A stretch of DNA of 64,000 nt, taken from the NCBI GenBank assembly GCA_020725265.1, contig DYFK01000002.1, forward strand, positions 1 to 64,000, in the 5' to 3' direction. Both the position numbers and the translations under genes were made by a program. Origin of the DNA: Hydrogenophilus sp. (GTDB lineage Bacteria; Pseudomonadota; Gammaproteobacteria; Burkholderiales; Thiobacillaceae). Positions within the stretch are counted from its first letter, which is position 1, and every line of letters begins with the position of its first letter. A model generated the notes under the pieces. It saw only the letters and a list, made by a program, of their open reading frames with translations. It ran no database searches and was not told the DNA's origin. Shown one piece after another: positions 53,502-61,821 of the stretch.

Positions 53502-55226
53502 ATGATTTTAATTTTAGACGCAGACATGACTCCAGCCTTGGCGGTCGTCCGCGATCTTGCGCGCCTTGGCCTGACCGTTGATGTTGCAAGTTCAACGCCT
53601 GATCCAATCGCTGGCTATTCCCGCCATTGCAACAATGCTCTTGTGTACCCAGACCCCCTCACCCATGAGGCAGATTTTCTGGTCTGGTGCACCCATCTCT
53701 TGGCGCAGAACACCTACGACTTGATTATCCCCGTGACCGAACGGACGGTTGTTCCCCTTCAAGCCTTGCTAGATACCCCAGGGGGGGATCGAATCACCAT
53801 CGCGCGGCCAGAGGCCTTAGCTGTGGCCCTGGACAAGGACCGCACCTTGGCCTTGGCAGCCCAACTGGGCATTCCGGTGCCGGCCTCGCATCTGATCACC
53901 GGGCTGGAGCAGGTCGGCCCGCTGGCCGCGACACTGCGCATGCCCGTGGTGGTGAAACCGGCGCGCTCGATCGGCGAGAACGCCCAGGGCCGTCGCCAGT
54001 TGAGCGTGGATTACGCGTTCGACCAGCGCGGCCTGGAGGCCAGCGTCGAACACCAGCTCCGCTTCGGCCCGGTGCTGTTGCAGGAATACGTCCGCGGACA
54101 AGGCGTCGGCATCGAATTGATCGCCGACCGGGGGGAAATCGTTTTTGCCTTCCAGCACCAGCGGCTGCACGAAGTCCCGCTCACCGGCGGTGGCAGCAGC
54201 CTGCGCGTCAGCGTGCCGATCGCGCCGCCGTTGCTGGAAGCCTCGCGCAAGCTGATGCGCGCGTTGTCCTGGCATGGCGTGGCCATGGTCGAGTTCAAAT
54301 GGGAACCGGCCAGCGGAGCCTTCTCGCTGATGGAAATCAACGGCCGGTTCTGGGGGTCGCTGCCGCTGGCGGTCGCCGCCGGCGCGGATTTTCCGGCGAT
54401 GCTGTACGAGCTGATGATCGAGGGCCGGGTGCGCGAACGGCCGCCTTACCGGACCGGAATTTATTGCCGCAAGTTGTCGAGCGACATCTACTGGCATGAA
54501 CAGATCCTGCGCCGGGACGCGCCCGCCGGTCTGGTCGAATTCCCGGACGGCGCCCGCCTGGCGCGCGACCTGTTCAAGATCGTTTCCCCGCGTCATCACT
54601 TCGATGTCCAGCAATGGCGCGACCCGCTACCGGGTCTTGTCGACCTGGCCCGGATCGGCGCCAACTATCTGGAGCGACTGGGCCGCCTGTTCCGGGAAAA
54701 GCGCGCACGCGCGGCGCTGCGCAAACCCTGGCGCGACGGCCACGCGGCGGCGCGCATCGGCCAGGCCCGCCGGCTGCTGTTCATCTGCTACGGCAACATC
54801 AACCGCAGCGCGCTGGCCGAACGCTACTTCCACTCGCTGCCCGCCAGCCGCCACGTCGAAGCCATTTCCGCCGGATTTCACGAAACCGAGGGCCGCCCGG
54901 CCGACCCGGTCATGGTCGAGGTGGCGGCGGCCAGCGGCATCGATCTGCGCGACTGGTCGTCGCGCAAGGTCACCCGGGACATGATCGACGCCAGTGACGT
55001 GGTGCTGGTCATGGAAGACCGGCATTATCGACAGATCGCCACGCTGTTCCCGGACGCGGCCGAACGCACCTTCCTGCTCGGCATGGCCGCCGACGCGCGC
55101 GGCGAGGGCGAAATCGCCGATCCCTACGGCAGACCGCGGCACTTGTACGAACGCTGCGCCGGCCAGGTCCGCGGCGGCGTGGATGCCATCGCCGGACTGC
55201 TCCGCCACGCCTCCGGACAAGGATGA
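53502..55226 (+). CDS. ATP-grasp ligase fused to a low-molecular-weight tyrosine phosphatase
   Basis: A 574-residue two-domain protein. Residues 1-330 form an ATP-grasp (carbamoyl-phosphate-synthase-like) ligase: MPVVVKPARSIGENAQG, LLQEYVRGQGVG, MEINGRFWGSLPLAV. Residues about 422-574 are an LMW-PTP: P-loop CYGNINRS with Cys429 and Arg435, and the general-acid loop DPYGRP with Asp540. The usual second Cys of the loop (NICRS) is Asn. LMW-PTPs (Wzb) control polysaccharide export kinases, so a single polypeptide may couple ligation of an amino acid or acyl group to dephosphorylation. The first 360 bases are AT-richer than the rest. Confidence 0.88.
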   Translation: MILILDADMTPALAVVRDLARLGLTVDVASSTPDPIAGYSRHCNNALVYPDPLTHEADFLVWCTHLLAQNTYDLIIPVTERTVVPLQALLDTPGGDRITIARPEALAVALDKDRTLALAAQLGIPVPASHLITGLEQVGPLAATLRMPVVVKPARSIGENAQGRRQLSVDYAFDQRGLEASVEHQLRFGPVLLQEYVRGQGVGIELIADRGEIVFAFQHQRLHEVPLTGGGSSLRVSVPIAPPLLEASRKLMRALSWHGVAMVEFKWEPASGAFSLMEINGRFWGSLPLAVAAGADFPAMLYELMIEGRVRERPPYRTGIYCRKLSSDIYWHEQILRRDAPAGLVEFPDGARLARDLFKIVSPRHHFDVQQWRDPLPGLVDLARIGANYLERLGRLFREKRARAALRKPWRDGHAAARIGQARRLLFICYGNINRSALAERYFHSLPASRHVEAISAGFHETEGRPADPVMVEVAAASGIDLRDWSSRKVTRDMIDASDVVLVMEDRHYRQIATLFPDAAERTFLLGMAADARGEGEIADPYGRPRHLYERCAGQVRGGVDAIAGLLRHASGQG

Positions 55227-56197
55227 GCCCCATGGATTTCACCATCGTCATCCCCTCGCGCAACCGCGCCGGCCTGCTCCGCCAGGCCATTGAATCGGTG
55301 CTCGCGCAGACGCACCCGGCGGTCGAGGTGATCGTCGCCAATGACGGCTCCGACGGCGATCAGGCCGTCGAATATGCCGGCATGGCCTCGGAATGGCCGG
55401 AGCGGGTGCGCTTTCTCGACCTGGAACCGACGCCCCGTGGCCACGGCCCGAGCTATGCCATCAACCGGGGCGTGGATGCCGCGCGCGGTCTCTATGTCGG
55501 CTTTCTCGACGACGATGACGTCTGGACCGACCCGGAACACCTGGCGCGCGCCTGGCGCGTGCTCACCGACGGCGCGCCCATCGGCGACCTCTATTTCGCC
55601 AACCAGCGCGCCTGGCGGGGCGACCGGCTGGTCGAGGAAGACCTCTGGCTGAGCGGTCTGCGCGCGCATCTGGAAGGCCGGGCCCAGCCCGACGCGCATG
55701 GCGCCTACCGAATCGACGCCGATCTGCTCATGAACGCGCTCGACGGCAAGTTCAACCACCTCAACACCACCCTGGTCCGGCGCGCGCTCTATCTCCAGAT
55801 CCAAGGCATGGACGAGCACATCCGTTACGAATGCGAATGGGATCTGTACCTGCGTCTGCTTGCCGCCACCACGCGCATCGATTACCACCCGGGCGTGGTC
55901 GCCCGCCACAACGTGCCCGATCCGGCCAAGGCGGTGAACGTCTCCACCGGCATGCCGGTCGCCCAGAAGCTGCTGTTCCGCGGCATGGTGCTGGACAAGG
56001 CGATCGTCTTCAGCGAGCGCGCCAGCATCCGGCGCATGGCGGCCCGGCACAGGATTTATACTTCGCGCCGTCTGGCGACGCTGCTGGCCGGAGAGAAACG
56101 CTTCGAACAGGCCGCTTTCCACGCCCGCCAGGCCGTCACCGGCCCGCTCGATGTCAAATGGTGGCTGTACGCGGCCTATCTGTCCCTGAAGCGGTGA
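55223..56197 (+). CDS. Glycosyltransferase family 2
   Basis: A 324-residue GT-A protein: FTIVIPSRNRAGLLRQAIES, EVIVANDGSDG and YVGFLDDDDVWTDPEHLARA, with the DDD metal-binding motif. Probably adds a sugar in the repeat unit. ATG overlaps the stop of the fusion gene (ATGA). Confidence 0.92.
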   Translation: MSPMDFTIVIPSRNRAGLLRQAIESVLAQTHPAVEVIVANDGSDGDQAVEYAGMASEWPERVRFLDLEPTPRGHGPSYAINRGVDAARGLYVGFLDDDDVWTDPEHLARAWRVLTDGAPIGDLYFANQRAWRGDRLVEEDLWLSGLRAHLEGRAQPDAHGAYRIDADLLMNALDGKFNHLNTTLVRRALYLQIQGMDEHIRYECEWDLYLRLLAATTRIDYHPGVVARHNVPDPAKAVNVSTGMPVAQKLLFRGMVLDKAIVFSERASIRRMAARHRIYTSRRLATLLAGEKRFEQAAFHARQAVTGPLDVKWWLYAAYLSLKR

Positions 56198-56230
56198 ATC
56201 GACAATAGAGAGCAATAGAGAGGAACAAGC

Positions 56231-57001
56231 ATGATCGTCATCGGCCTGGGCTCTGGTCGCACCGGCACCGCGTCCCTGTCGCACCTGATCGGCAGCCAGC
56301 GCGGCGCCATCTGCTTCCATGAGCTCAACCCCACCGGCGCCGTGTTCTCCGGCAACCCGCAGCCCATGCTCAACGCCATCCGGGAATTCCAGGCCATCCT
56401 CGACGGCGGCGACAAGCGTCTGCTCGCGCTCGACTACGCGCGCCCGGCCTCGGTGAAGAAATACCAGGAACTCCAGGCCATTCCGGAAGTTCGGCTGATG
56501 GGCGACATCGCCTATTACTACCTGAGCTACGTCGACGACATCCTGGCCATCAACCAGGGGGTGCGGTTCGTCTGCATCAAGCGCGACCGCGAGAAAACCA
56601 TCGAAAGCTGGATGCAGAAGTCGTCCATCCCGCGCTGGCGCTCGCTGAGGATCGCCGATCGTCTGAAATCCTGGATCACCCGCTCGCCCTATCACGAAAG
56701 CCGCAATTTCTGGCAGGAACACGACGGCAGCGTCTACCAGCACGATCCGGTCTGGGACAAGACCTTTCCCAAGTTCGAGGCCACAAGCAAGCGCGAGGCG
56801 ATCGGCAAGTACTGGGACTTCTACTACGCCGAGGCGGAAACACTGGCGGCCCGGCATCCGGAGCATTTCCGGATTTTTCCGATCGAGATGATGAGCAACC
56901 GCGACGGTCAGCGGGCGATCCTGGAATTCATCGGCATACCGGAAGCCGAGATGGTGCTGAAGGACAGTTTCCACATGCACAAGAGCAAGCCCGAGGACTG
57001 A
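56231..57001 (+). CDS. Sulfotransferase-like P-loop protein
   Basis: A 256-residue protein with MIVIGLGSGRTGTASLSHLI (P-loop like that of sulfotransferases), VRFVCIKRDREKTIESWMQK as the 3'-phosphate segment, and FRIFPIEMMSNRDGQRAILE near the end. Other residues are less conserved than in the 50227 protein. Ribosome site GAGAGGAAC precedes the ATG. Confidence 0.75.
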   Translation: MIVIGLGSGRTGTASLSHLIGSQRGAICFHELNPTGAVFSGNPQPMLNAIREFQAILDGGDKRLLALDYARPASVKKYQELQAIPEVRLMGDIAYYYLSYVDDILAINQGVRFVCIKRDREKTIESWMQKSSIPRWRSLRIADRLKSWITRSPYHESRNFWQEHDGSVYQHDPVWDKTFPKFEATSKREAIGKYWDFYYAEAETLAARHPEHFRIFPIEMMSNRDGQRAILEFIGIPEAEMVLKDSFHMHKSKPED

Positions 57002-57008
57002 TCCGGAG

Positions 57009-57989
57009 ATGCCGCCCGCTCCGATCCAGGCCCGGTCCGAACCGGCGTTCTCGGTCGTCATCCCGGCCTACAACGCGGCGCGTTTCATCGCCGAGACGCT
57101 CGACGCGATCCTTGGCCAGAGCCATCCCCCCCGGCGCGTCATCGTCGTCGACGACGGCTCGGAGGATGAAACCCGCGAAATCGTGACCCGGCGTTTTCCC
57201 GATGTCGACTGCCTGACCATCCCGAACCAGGGGACGCCGGTCGCGCGCAGGATCGGCATCGAGCACAGCGATACCGACTGGATCGCGCTGTGCGACGGCG
57301 ACGATGTCTGGACGCGCGACCATCTCGAGCGCAAGCAGGACCTGCTGCAACGGTTTCCGGATGCCGAACTGCTGTTCTCCAACTTCCATTCGTTCGGGGA
57401 TAGCGTGAAAGGCTGCCCACAGCATTTTTCCTCCGCACCGGAAGGCTGGTTCGAGCGCTTCCAGGGCGAAACGCACGGCGACTGGTTCCTGCTCGACACC
57501 CCCTACCGGGCGATTCTTGCCTTCAATCCCGCCTACATGTCCGGACTCGCGTTCAGCCGCTCCGCCTACGACCGCATGGGCGGCTTCCTCGACAAGTACG
57601 CGAGAATCCAGTGCGAGGACGCCGAATTCCTGAGACGTTTCTCGGCGCTGCCCAACCTTGTCGCGGCCGGCGACCGACAGGCGACCTGGGGCTACCGCCG
57701 ACACGGCGCGAACAAGTCCCGGACGCGCTGGCGGCGGTTTTACTGCAAGGTCGCCATCCTGCGGGAGCATCTCGATCTCGGCGTCGTCCCGCCGTGCTAC
57801 CGCGACGACGTCCTGCGGGAAATCCGCGCGCGCCTGGCGCGCGCCTTCGATATCGCCTGCTGGGACCGGTCGCGGGAAGGCGTGGATGCCCTGTGGAACG
57901 AACTGCCCTCGAACCAGAAAACTTTCCGACGCCATCTGAGGCGCTGGCTGGTCCGGCAACGCCTGATCCCGCCCAGTCTGTTGCCATGA
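57009..57989 (+). CDS. Glycosyltransferase family 2
   Basis: A 326-residue GT-A protein: FSVVIPAYNAARFIAETLDA, VIVVDDGSEDET and WIALCDGDDVWTRDHLERKQ (DGDD metal site). The C-terminus is basic. CCGGAG ribosome site 5 bp upstream; 7-bp gap after the preceding gene, so likely one operon. Confidence 0.92.
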   Translation: MPPAPIQARSEPAFSVVIPAYNAARFIAETLDAILGQSHPPRRVIVVDDGSEDETREIVTRRFPDVDCLTIPNQGTPVARRIGIEHSDTDWIALCDGDDVWTRDHLERKQDLLQRFPDAELLFSNFHSFGDSVKGCPQHFSSAPEGWFERFQGETHGDWFLLDTPYRAILAFNPAYMSGLAFSRSAYDRMGGFLDKYARIQCEDAEFLRRFSALPNLVAAGDRQATWGYRRHGANKSRTRWRRFYCKVAILREHLDLGVVPPCYRDDVLREIRARLARAFDIACWDRSREGVDALWNELPSNQKTFRRHLRRWLVRQRLIPPSLLP

Positions 57990-58051
57990 CCCCTTGTCGA
58001 AGGAAAATCACGCAACACCCATCCATAACTTGAACCCGACCAGGATCGACC

Positions 58052-58297
58052 ATGACCGCGCTTGAGATCGCCATCTCCCTTCTCCGCAACGCCTTGCAGC
58101 TCGGCACCCGCGCCGACGGCCTGACCGCCGACTCCCCACTGATGGGCGGCTTTCCCGAATTCAACTCGCTGACCGTGGTCGGCATCATCGCCGGCATCGA
58201 GGAACAACTGGGCTGCGAAGTCGGCGATACCGAAATCACCGAGGATGTATTCCAGACCGTCGGCACGCTCGCCGACTTCATCGAATCGAAGATGTGA
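58052..58297 (+). CDS. Acyl carrier protein
   Basis: An 81-residue helical protein. FPEFNSLTVVGIIAGIEEQL carries the phosphopantetheine site; Ser39 is present but the usual Asp before it (DSL) is Asn. It probably shuttles an acyl or aminoacyl group used to decorate the polysaccharide or in the exosortase-linked acyl pathway. TGATG junction with the next gene. Confidence 0.88.
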   Translation: MTALEIAISLLRNALQLGTRADGLTADSPLMGGFPEFNSLTVVGIIAGIEEQLGCEVGDTEITEDVFQTVGTLADFIESKM

Positions 58298-59154
58298 TGT
58301 CGACATCCAGCCTTCCCTTGCCGGAACCCTTTTTTCTGGCCGGCACGGCCGGCCGGGTGTTCTGCCTGCATCTGCCCGCCGTGGGCGCGTGCAAGGGCGG
58401 CCTGCTCTATCTGCCGCCGTTCGCCGAGGAAATGAACCGCTGCCGCGCGACGGTGGCCGCGCAGGCGCGCGCGTTGAGCCGGCTCGGCTATGCCTGCCTG
58501 CTGGTCGACCCGCTTGGCACCGGCGACAGCGACGGCGATCTGGCCGACGCGGACTGGGCAACCTGGCGCGCGGACGCCCTCGCCGCCGCCGACTGGCTGA
58601 CGGAACGCTGTGGCGCGCCACCAATACTCTGGGGCCTGCGCCTGGGCGCCCTGCTGGCGGCCGATCTGGCCAACCACGCACCCGACCGTTTCCGCCGGCT
58701 GCTGCTCTGGCAACCGGTCGCCGACGGCAGGCTGTTCCTGACCCAGTACCTGCGCCTGCGCGTCGCCTCCCTGATGGATCGCGGCCTGCCGGCGGAAACC
58801 ACCGACGGCATCCGGGCGGCGCTCCAGGCTGGCGAATCGGTGGAAGTCGCCGGCTACCGCCTGGGTGGTCGCCTGTGCGCCGACATCGACACGGTCAAGA
58901 TCGCCGACATGGCCGGGCTTTCCGGGCATGACATCGACTGGTTCGAGCTGGTCGCGGAAACCGGCCAGCCGATGACCCCGGCCAGCCGGAAGCTGATCGA
59001 CAAGCTCACCGCGCAGGGCTGCGCGGTCACGACCCGCGCTTTCACCGGCCCGCCGGTCTGGCAACTGCACAAGCGCGACGAACTGCCCGAACTGCTGGCG
59101 GCAACCACCGCCCGCTTTGCCGGAACCGACACCACTTCGAGGGAGACGACATGA
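58297..59154 (+). CDS. XrtA-associated alpha/beta hydrolase, type 2 (TIGR03101-like)
   Basis: A 285-residue alpha/beta-hydrolase-fold protein: LLYLPPFAEEMNRCRATVAA, LLVDPLGTGDSDGDLAD and ILWGLRLGALLAADL. The nucleophile elbow (usually GxSxG) reads GLRLG, with Arg115 where the Ser should be, so it may lack esterase activity or use another mechanism. A GTG at 58294 is also possible. It is linked to the ACP gene by TGATG and to the next hydrolase by ATGA. Confidence 0.85.
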   Translation: MSTSSLPLPEPFFLAGTAGRVFCLHLPAVGACKGGLLYLPPFAEEMNRCRATVAAQARALSRLGYACLLVDPLGTGDSDGDLADADWATWRADALAAADWLTERCGAPPILWGLRLGALLAADLANHAPDRFRRLLLWQPVADGRLFLTQYLRLRVASLMDRGLPAETTDGIRAALQAGESVEVAGYRLGGRLCADIDTVKIADMAGLSGHDIDWFELVAETGQPMTPASRKLIDKLTAQGCAVTTRAFTGPPVWQLHKRDELPELLAATTARFAGTDTTSRETT

Positions 59155-60005
59155 GCGCGCGGGAAATCCCGGTCGCCATTCCATGCGAGGGCGATGCCAT
59201 GATCGGCATCATCCACGTGCCGGAACGGCACGCCGAACGCGGCATCCTCGCCATCGTCGCCGGTGGCCCCCAATACCGGGGTGGCTGTTGCCGACAACTG
59301 GTCGACATGGCGCGGATGCTGGCGGCGGAAGGCTACGCCGTGATGCGTTTCGACTACCGTGGCCTGGGCGACAGCGCCGGCGAGAACAAGGGGTTCCAGC
59401 ACATCGGCCCCGATCTCGACGCCACCATCCGGGCATTCGTCGAAAACGCCCCGGGCGTACGGGAAATCGTGCTCTGGGGCGGTTGCGACGCGGCCTCGGC
59501 GGCGATGATCCACGGCCCCCGGCATCCGCTGGTCAAGGGCCTGATCCTGGGTAACCCCTTCGTCCACAACGAAGCCACCCACGCCAAGGTGATCGTCAAG
59601 CATTACTACCTCAAGCGCCTGCGCGAAAAGGCGTTCTGGATGAAATTGCTGTCGTTGCGCATGAATCCGCTCAAGGTGTTCGGTTCCGTGCTCCGGAATC
59701 TCAAACTGTCGCGTCAGTCCGGTGCCCGCCCGGCCGGCGGCGAATCCGACAACCGCCCGTTTCCGGAACGCATGCTCGCCGGCACCCGGAAGTTTCAGGG
59801 GCGGATCCTGCTGCTGATGAGCGGGCAAAGCCTGGTCAGCAAGGAATTCGACCAGCTCGTCGCCAGCTCGCCAGCCTGGACCGAGGCGATCCGGCGCCCC
59901 AACGTCAGCCGCGTGGACATCGAGGAAGCCGATCAGGCCTTCTCGACCCTGGAGGCACGGGAAAAGATGATGGCGGCGGCGTTGCGCTGGCTGAAATCCG
60001 CTTGA
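59151..60005 (+). CDS. XrtA-associated alpha/beta hydrolase, type 1 (TIGR03100-like)
   Basis: A 284-residue alpha/beta-hydrolase: LAIVAGGPQYRGGCCRQLVD, FDYRGLGDSAGENKGFQHIG, and LWGGCDAASAAMIHG. The elbow has Cys112 in place of Ser, as in this exosortase-linked family. The substrate may be a thioester carried by the ACP. GGGAGA ribosome site. It is the last gene of the rightward cluster. Confidence 0.86.
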   Translation: MSAREIPVAIPCEGDAMIGIIHVPERHAERGILAIVAGGPQYRGGCCRQLVDMARMLAAEGYAVMRFDYRGLGDSAGENKGFQHIGPDLDATIRAFVENAPGVREIVLWGGCDAASAAMIHGPRHPLVKGLILGNPFVHNEATHAKVIVKHYYLKRLREKAFWMKLLSLRMNPLKVFGSVLRNLKLSRQSGARPAGGESDNRPFPERMLAGTRKFQGRILLLMSGQSLVSKEFDQLVASSPAWTEAIRRPNVSRVDIEEADQAFSTLEAREKMMAAALRWLKSA

Positions 60006-60086
60006 ATCGCGGCGCCTCGTAACAGGCGTGAGGGCGTAGCCACCCGGGCGTCAAGTCAGACGGTGGCGGGCATCCGCACTCCGGAT

Positions 60087-61106
60087 TCAGGGGCAGAACC
60101 GGCAGTAGGGATTCCCAGGTGGCTTTTCCGGCATGGCCGGCGCATCCGTGGTCTGTTGCACGGGATTCGGTTCGATTGTCTCTTGGCTCTCTACTTGCCC
60201 TGGGGCTTCGTCAATGGCAGGCGTGACGGCTTCGGGCTCGCCCGTCGGCTCGACGGGTTGATCCCGTCCGTCCCTCGGGTAGGGCTCCGGCATCGGGTCG
60301 CTGCCGCCCAGTTCACGATAGCGGCGCACCAGCGCGCGCGCGCCGGGAACATGGCGCAGGCCCTCGGTGACGAATTCCAGTGCTTTCTTTTTATTACCTA
60401 ACGCTTGGTAACTATCCGATAAAATCCAGTAGGCATTCACATGCCTGGGATCAAGCTCGATAGCCTTTATCGCCGACTTAATGGCCAAAGAGAAATTATT
60501 TTCAGCCAAGTGCGATTCCGCAATCTCAGCATGAACCAGCGGCAAATAAACCCATTGTTTACCTTGTTTATCTGTCCAGTCCACAATGTATTGCATCCCC
60601 CCCCTCCACAATCTAATCTCTGTACTTCTTCTATATTTATCACTTGCACTCACCGAACGCATTTTAGACAACAACCCCCAACAATAATGATGAAACCAGA
60701 CCGCACCTTTAGCCATGGCATTCTCAGGGCGATCCAGAATTGCTTCTTGTCCCCTTTTTCTTAGCCCTTCTGCCCAAAACACGCCATCAATCCGCCCCAT
60801 ACCAATAGCCACACAAGCTTGAGGCATGGCATTAGCTTCCGCGACAGTCATCGGTGCAGTGCTAGCCTGTCCCTCTACAACCAAACCAACCAATCCAGAC
60901 CGGTCACTGGCCCAAACCAACTGCCAAAATGATGACATAACATATAGCCATACAACACAAACAATCACAAGAAAAGAATTACCAATAATAAATTTACCCC
61001 CACACCACCCGAGAGAAAAATACCGGGGACATTTAACAAATAACGATAACATTAACTTTGAAATATCATTATCGATATTTAATAATTTACGCAGTAAATC
61101 AGTCAT
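60087..61106 (-). CDS. Membrane-anchored TPR-like protein
   Basis: A 339-residue protein with one N-terminal helix (FIIGNSFLVIVCVVWLYVM), a middle region and tetratricopeptide-like helices (AIKAIELDPRHVNAYWILSD, NKKKALEFVTEGLRHVPG), and a Pro/Glu-rich tail. I do not recognise its precise family; TPR proteins may scaffold glycan assembly. The N-terminal two-thirds (about 60370-61100) is AT-rich, the tail GC-rich. It overlaps the sulfotransferase gene upstream by 8 bp. Confidence 0.72.
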   Translation of the reverse strand: MTDLLRKLLNIDNDISKLMLSLFVKCPRYFSLGWCGGKFIIGNSFLVIVCVVWLYVMSSFWQLVWASDRSGLVGLVVEGQASTAPMTVAEANAMPQACVAIGMGRIDGVFWAEGLRKRGQEAILDRPENAMAKGAVWFHHYCWGLLSKMRSVSASDKYRRSTEIRLWRGGMQYIVDWTDKQGKQWVYLPLVHAEIAESHLAENNFSLAIKSAIKAIELDPRHVNAYWILSDSYQALGNKKKALEFVTEGLRHVPGARALVRRYRELGGSDPMPEPYPRDGRDQPVEPTGEPEAVTPAIDEAPGQVESQETIEPNPVQQTTDAPAMPEKPPGNPYCRFCP

Positions 61107-61821
61107 GGCGTTTCCCGTAATTTTTCAGATAGATGGCGGCCGCCTTGGCCAGATTGAACCAGCCATGTTGCCGGCGATACAGCCGGCCGCGGAACACCTG
61201 TTTCAGATGATCGATGTCCAGGTGGGTTCCGGACAAATCGTTGATCGCGGCAATCGCGGCCTCGGGCCGGGTCAGGAGATCCTCGTAGCGGAGATCCAGG
61301 TAACCACCGTCGGCGTCATTCAGGAAGCCGATCAGACTGGCGTGGATGCCGTCCTCGTAGGCGCGGGCGTGGCGCGGGCTCTGGATCTGCCGGCGCAGGG
61401 TGGTGGAAATCCAGGATTGCAGGGGGTCGCGCCGGACCACGATGAAAGCGGTGTCGGTCAGGTTCAGGAATGGCCGCCAGAAACGGATGGTCAGCCACAG
61501 CCGGGGATCCTTCCAGACCCAGGGCGCGTGGGCGTCGCAGGCGCGCGCGAAGTCGGCGAATGGCACCGGATCGACGCGATCGGCCAGCGCGGCGACGCGG
61601 TCGATGTCGCCGGGACGAAAACGCATGGTCCAGTCGTCGGCGATACCGGCTTCCGCCAGCAGATGCTTGTTCAGGTCGATCAGACCCTGGTTCTCCCAGG
61701 TGTCGTAATCGTTTTTCTTGAAGGTCTGGTCGCCCGGCCAGAGGCCGTCGCGCGCCAGCAGCGCGGTCACCACCGAGCTTCCGGCCAGGCCGCCGGTCAG
61801 GACGACGACGTTTTTCCTCAT
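61099..61821 (-). CDS. Sulfotransferase family protein
   Basis: A 240-residue protein: VVVLTGGLAGSSVVTALLAR (phosphosulfate-type loop), WVWKDPRLWLTIRFW and TAFIVVRRDPLQSWISTTLR (3'-phosphate segment). It resembles the 2446 sulfotransferase (GFKDPR; REP...S). ATGA overlap with the hydrolase gene. Confidence 0.8.
   Translation of the reverse strand: MRKNVVVLTGGLAGSSVVTALLARDGLWPGDQTFKKNDYDTWENQGLIDLNKHLLAEAGIADDWTMRFRPGDIDRVAALADRVDPVPFADFARACDAHAPWVWKDPRLWLTIRFWRPFLNLTDTAFIVVRRDPLQSWISTTLRRQIQSPRHARAYEDGIHASLIGFLNDADGGYLDLRYEDLLTRPEAAIAAINDLSGTHLDIDHLKQVFRGRLYRRQHGWFNLAKAAAIYLKNYGKRHD

Noticed and set aside
60441-60764. A 107-codon + strand frame in the AT-rich patch
   Set aside because: Antisense to the TPR-like gene, no ribosome site, no motif.
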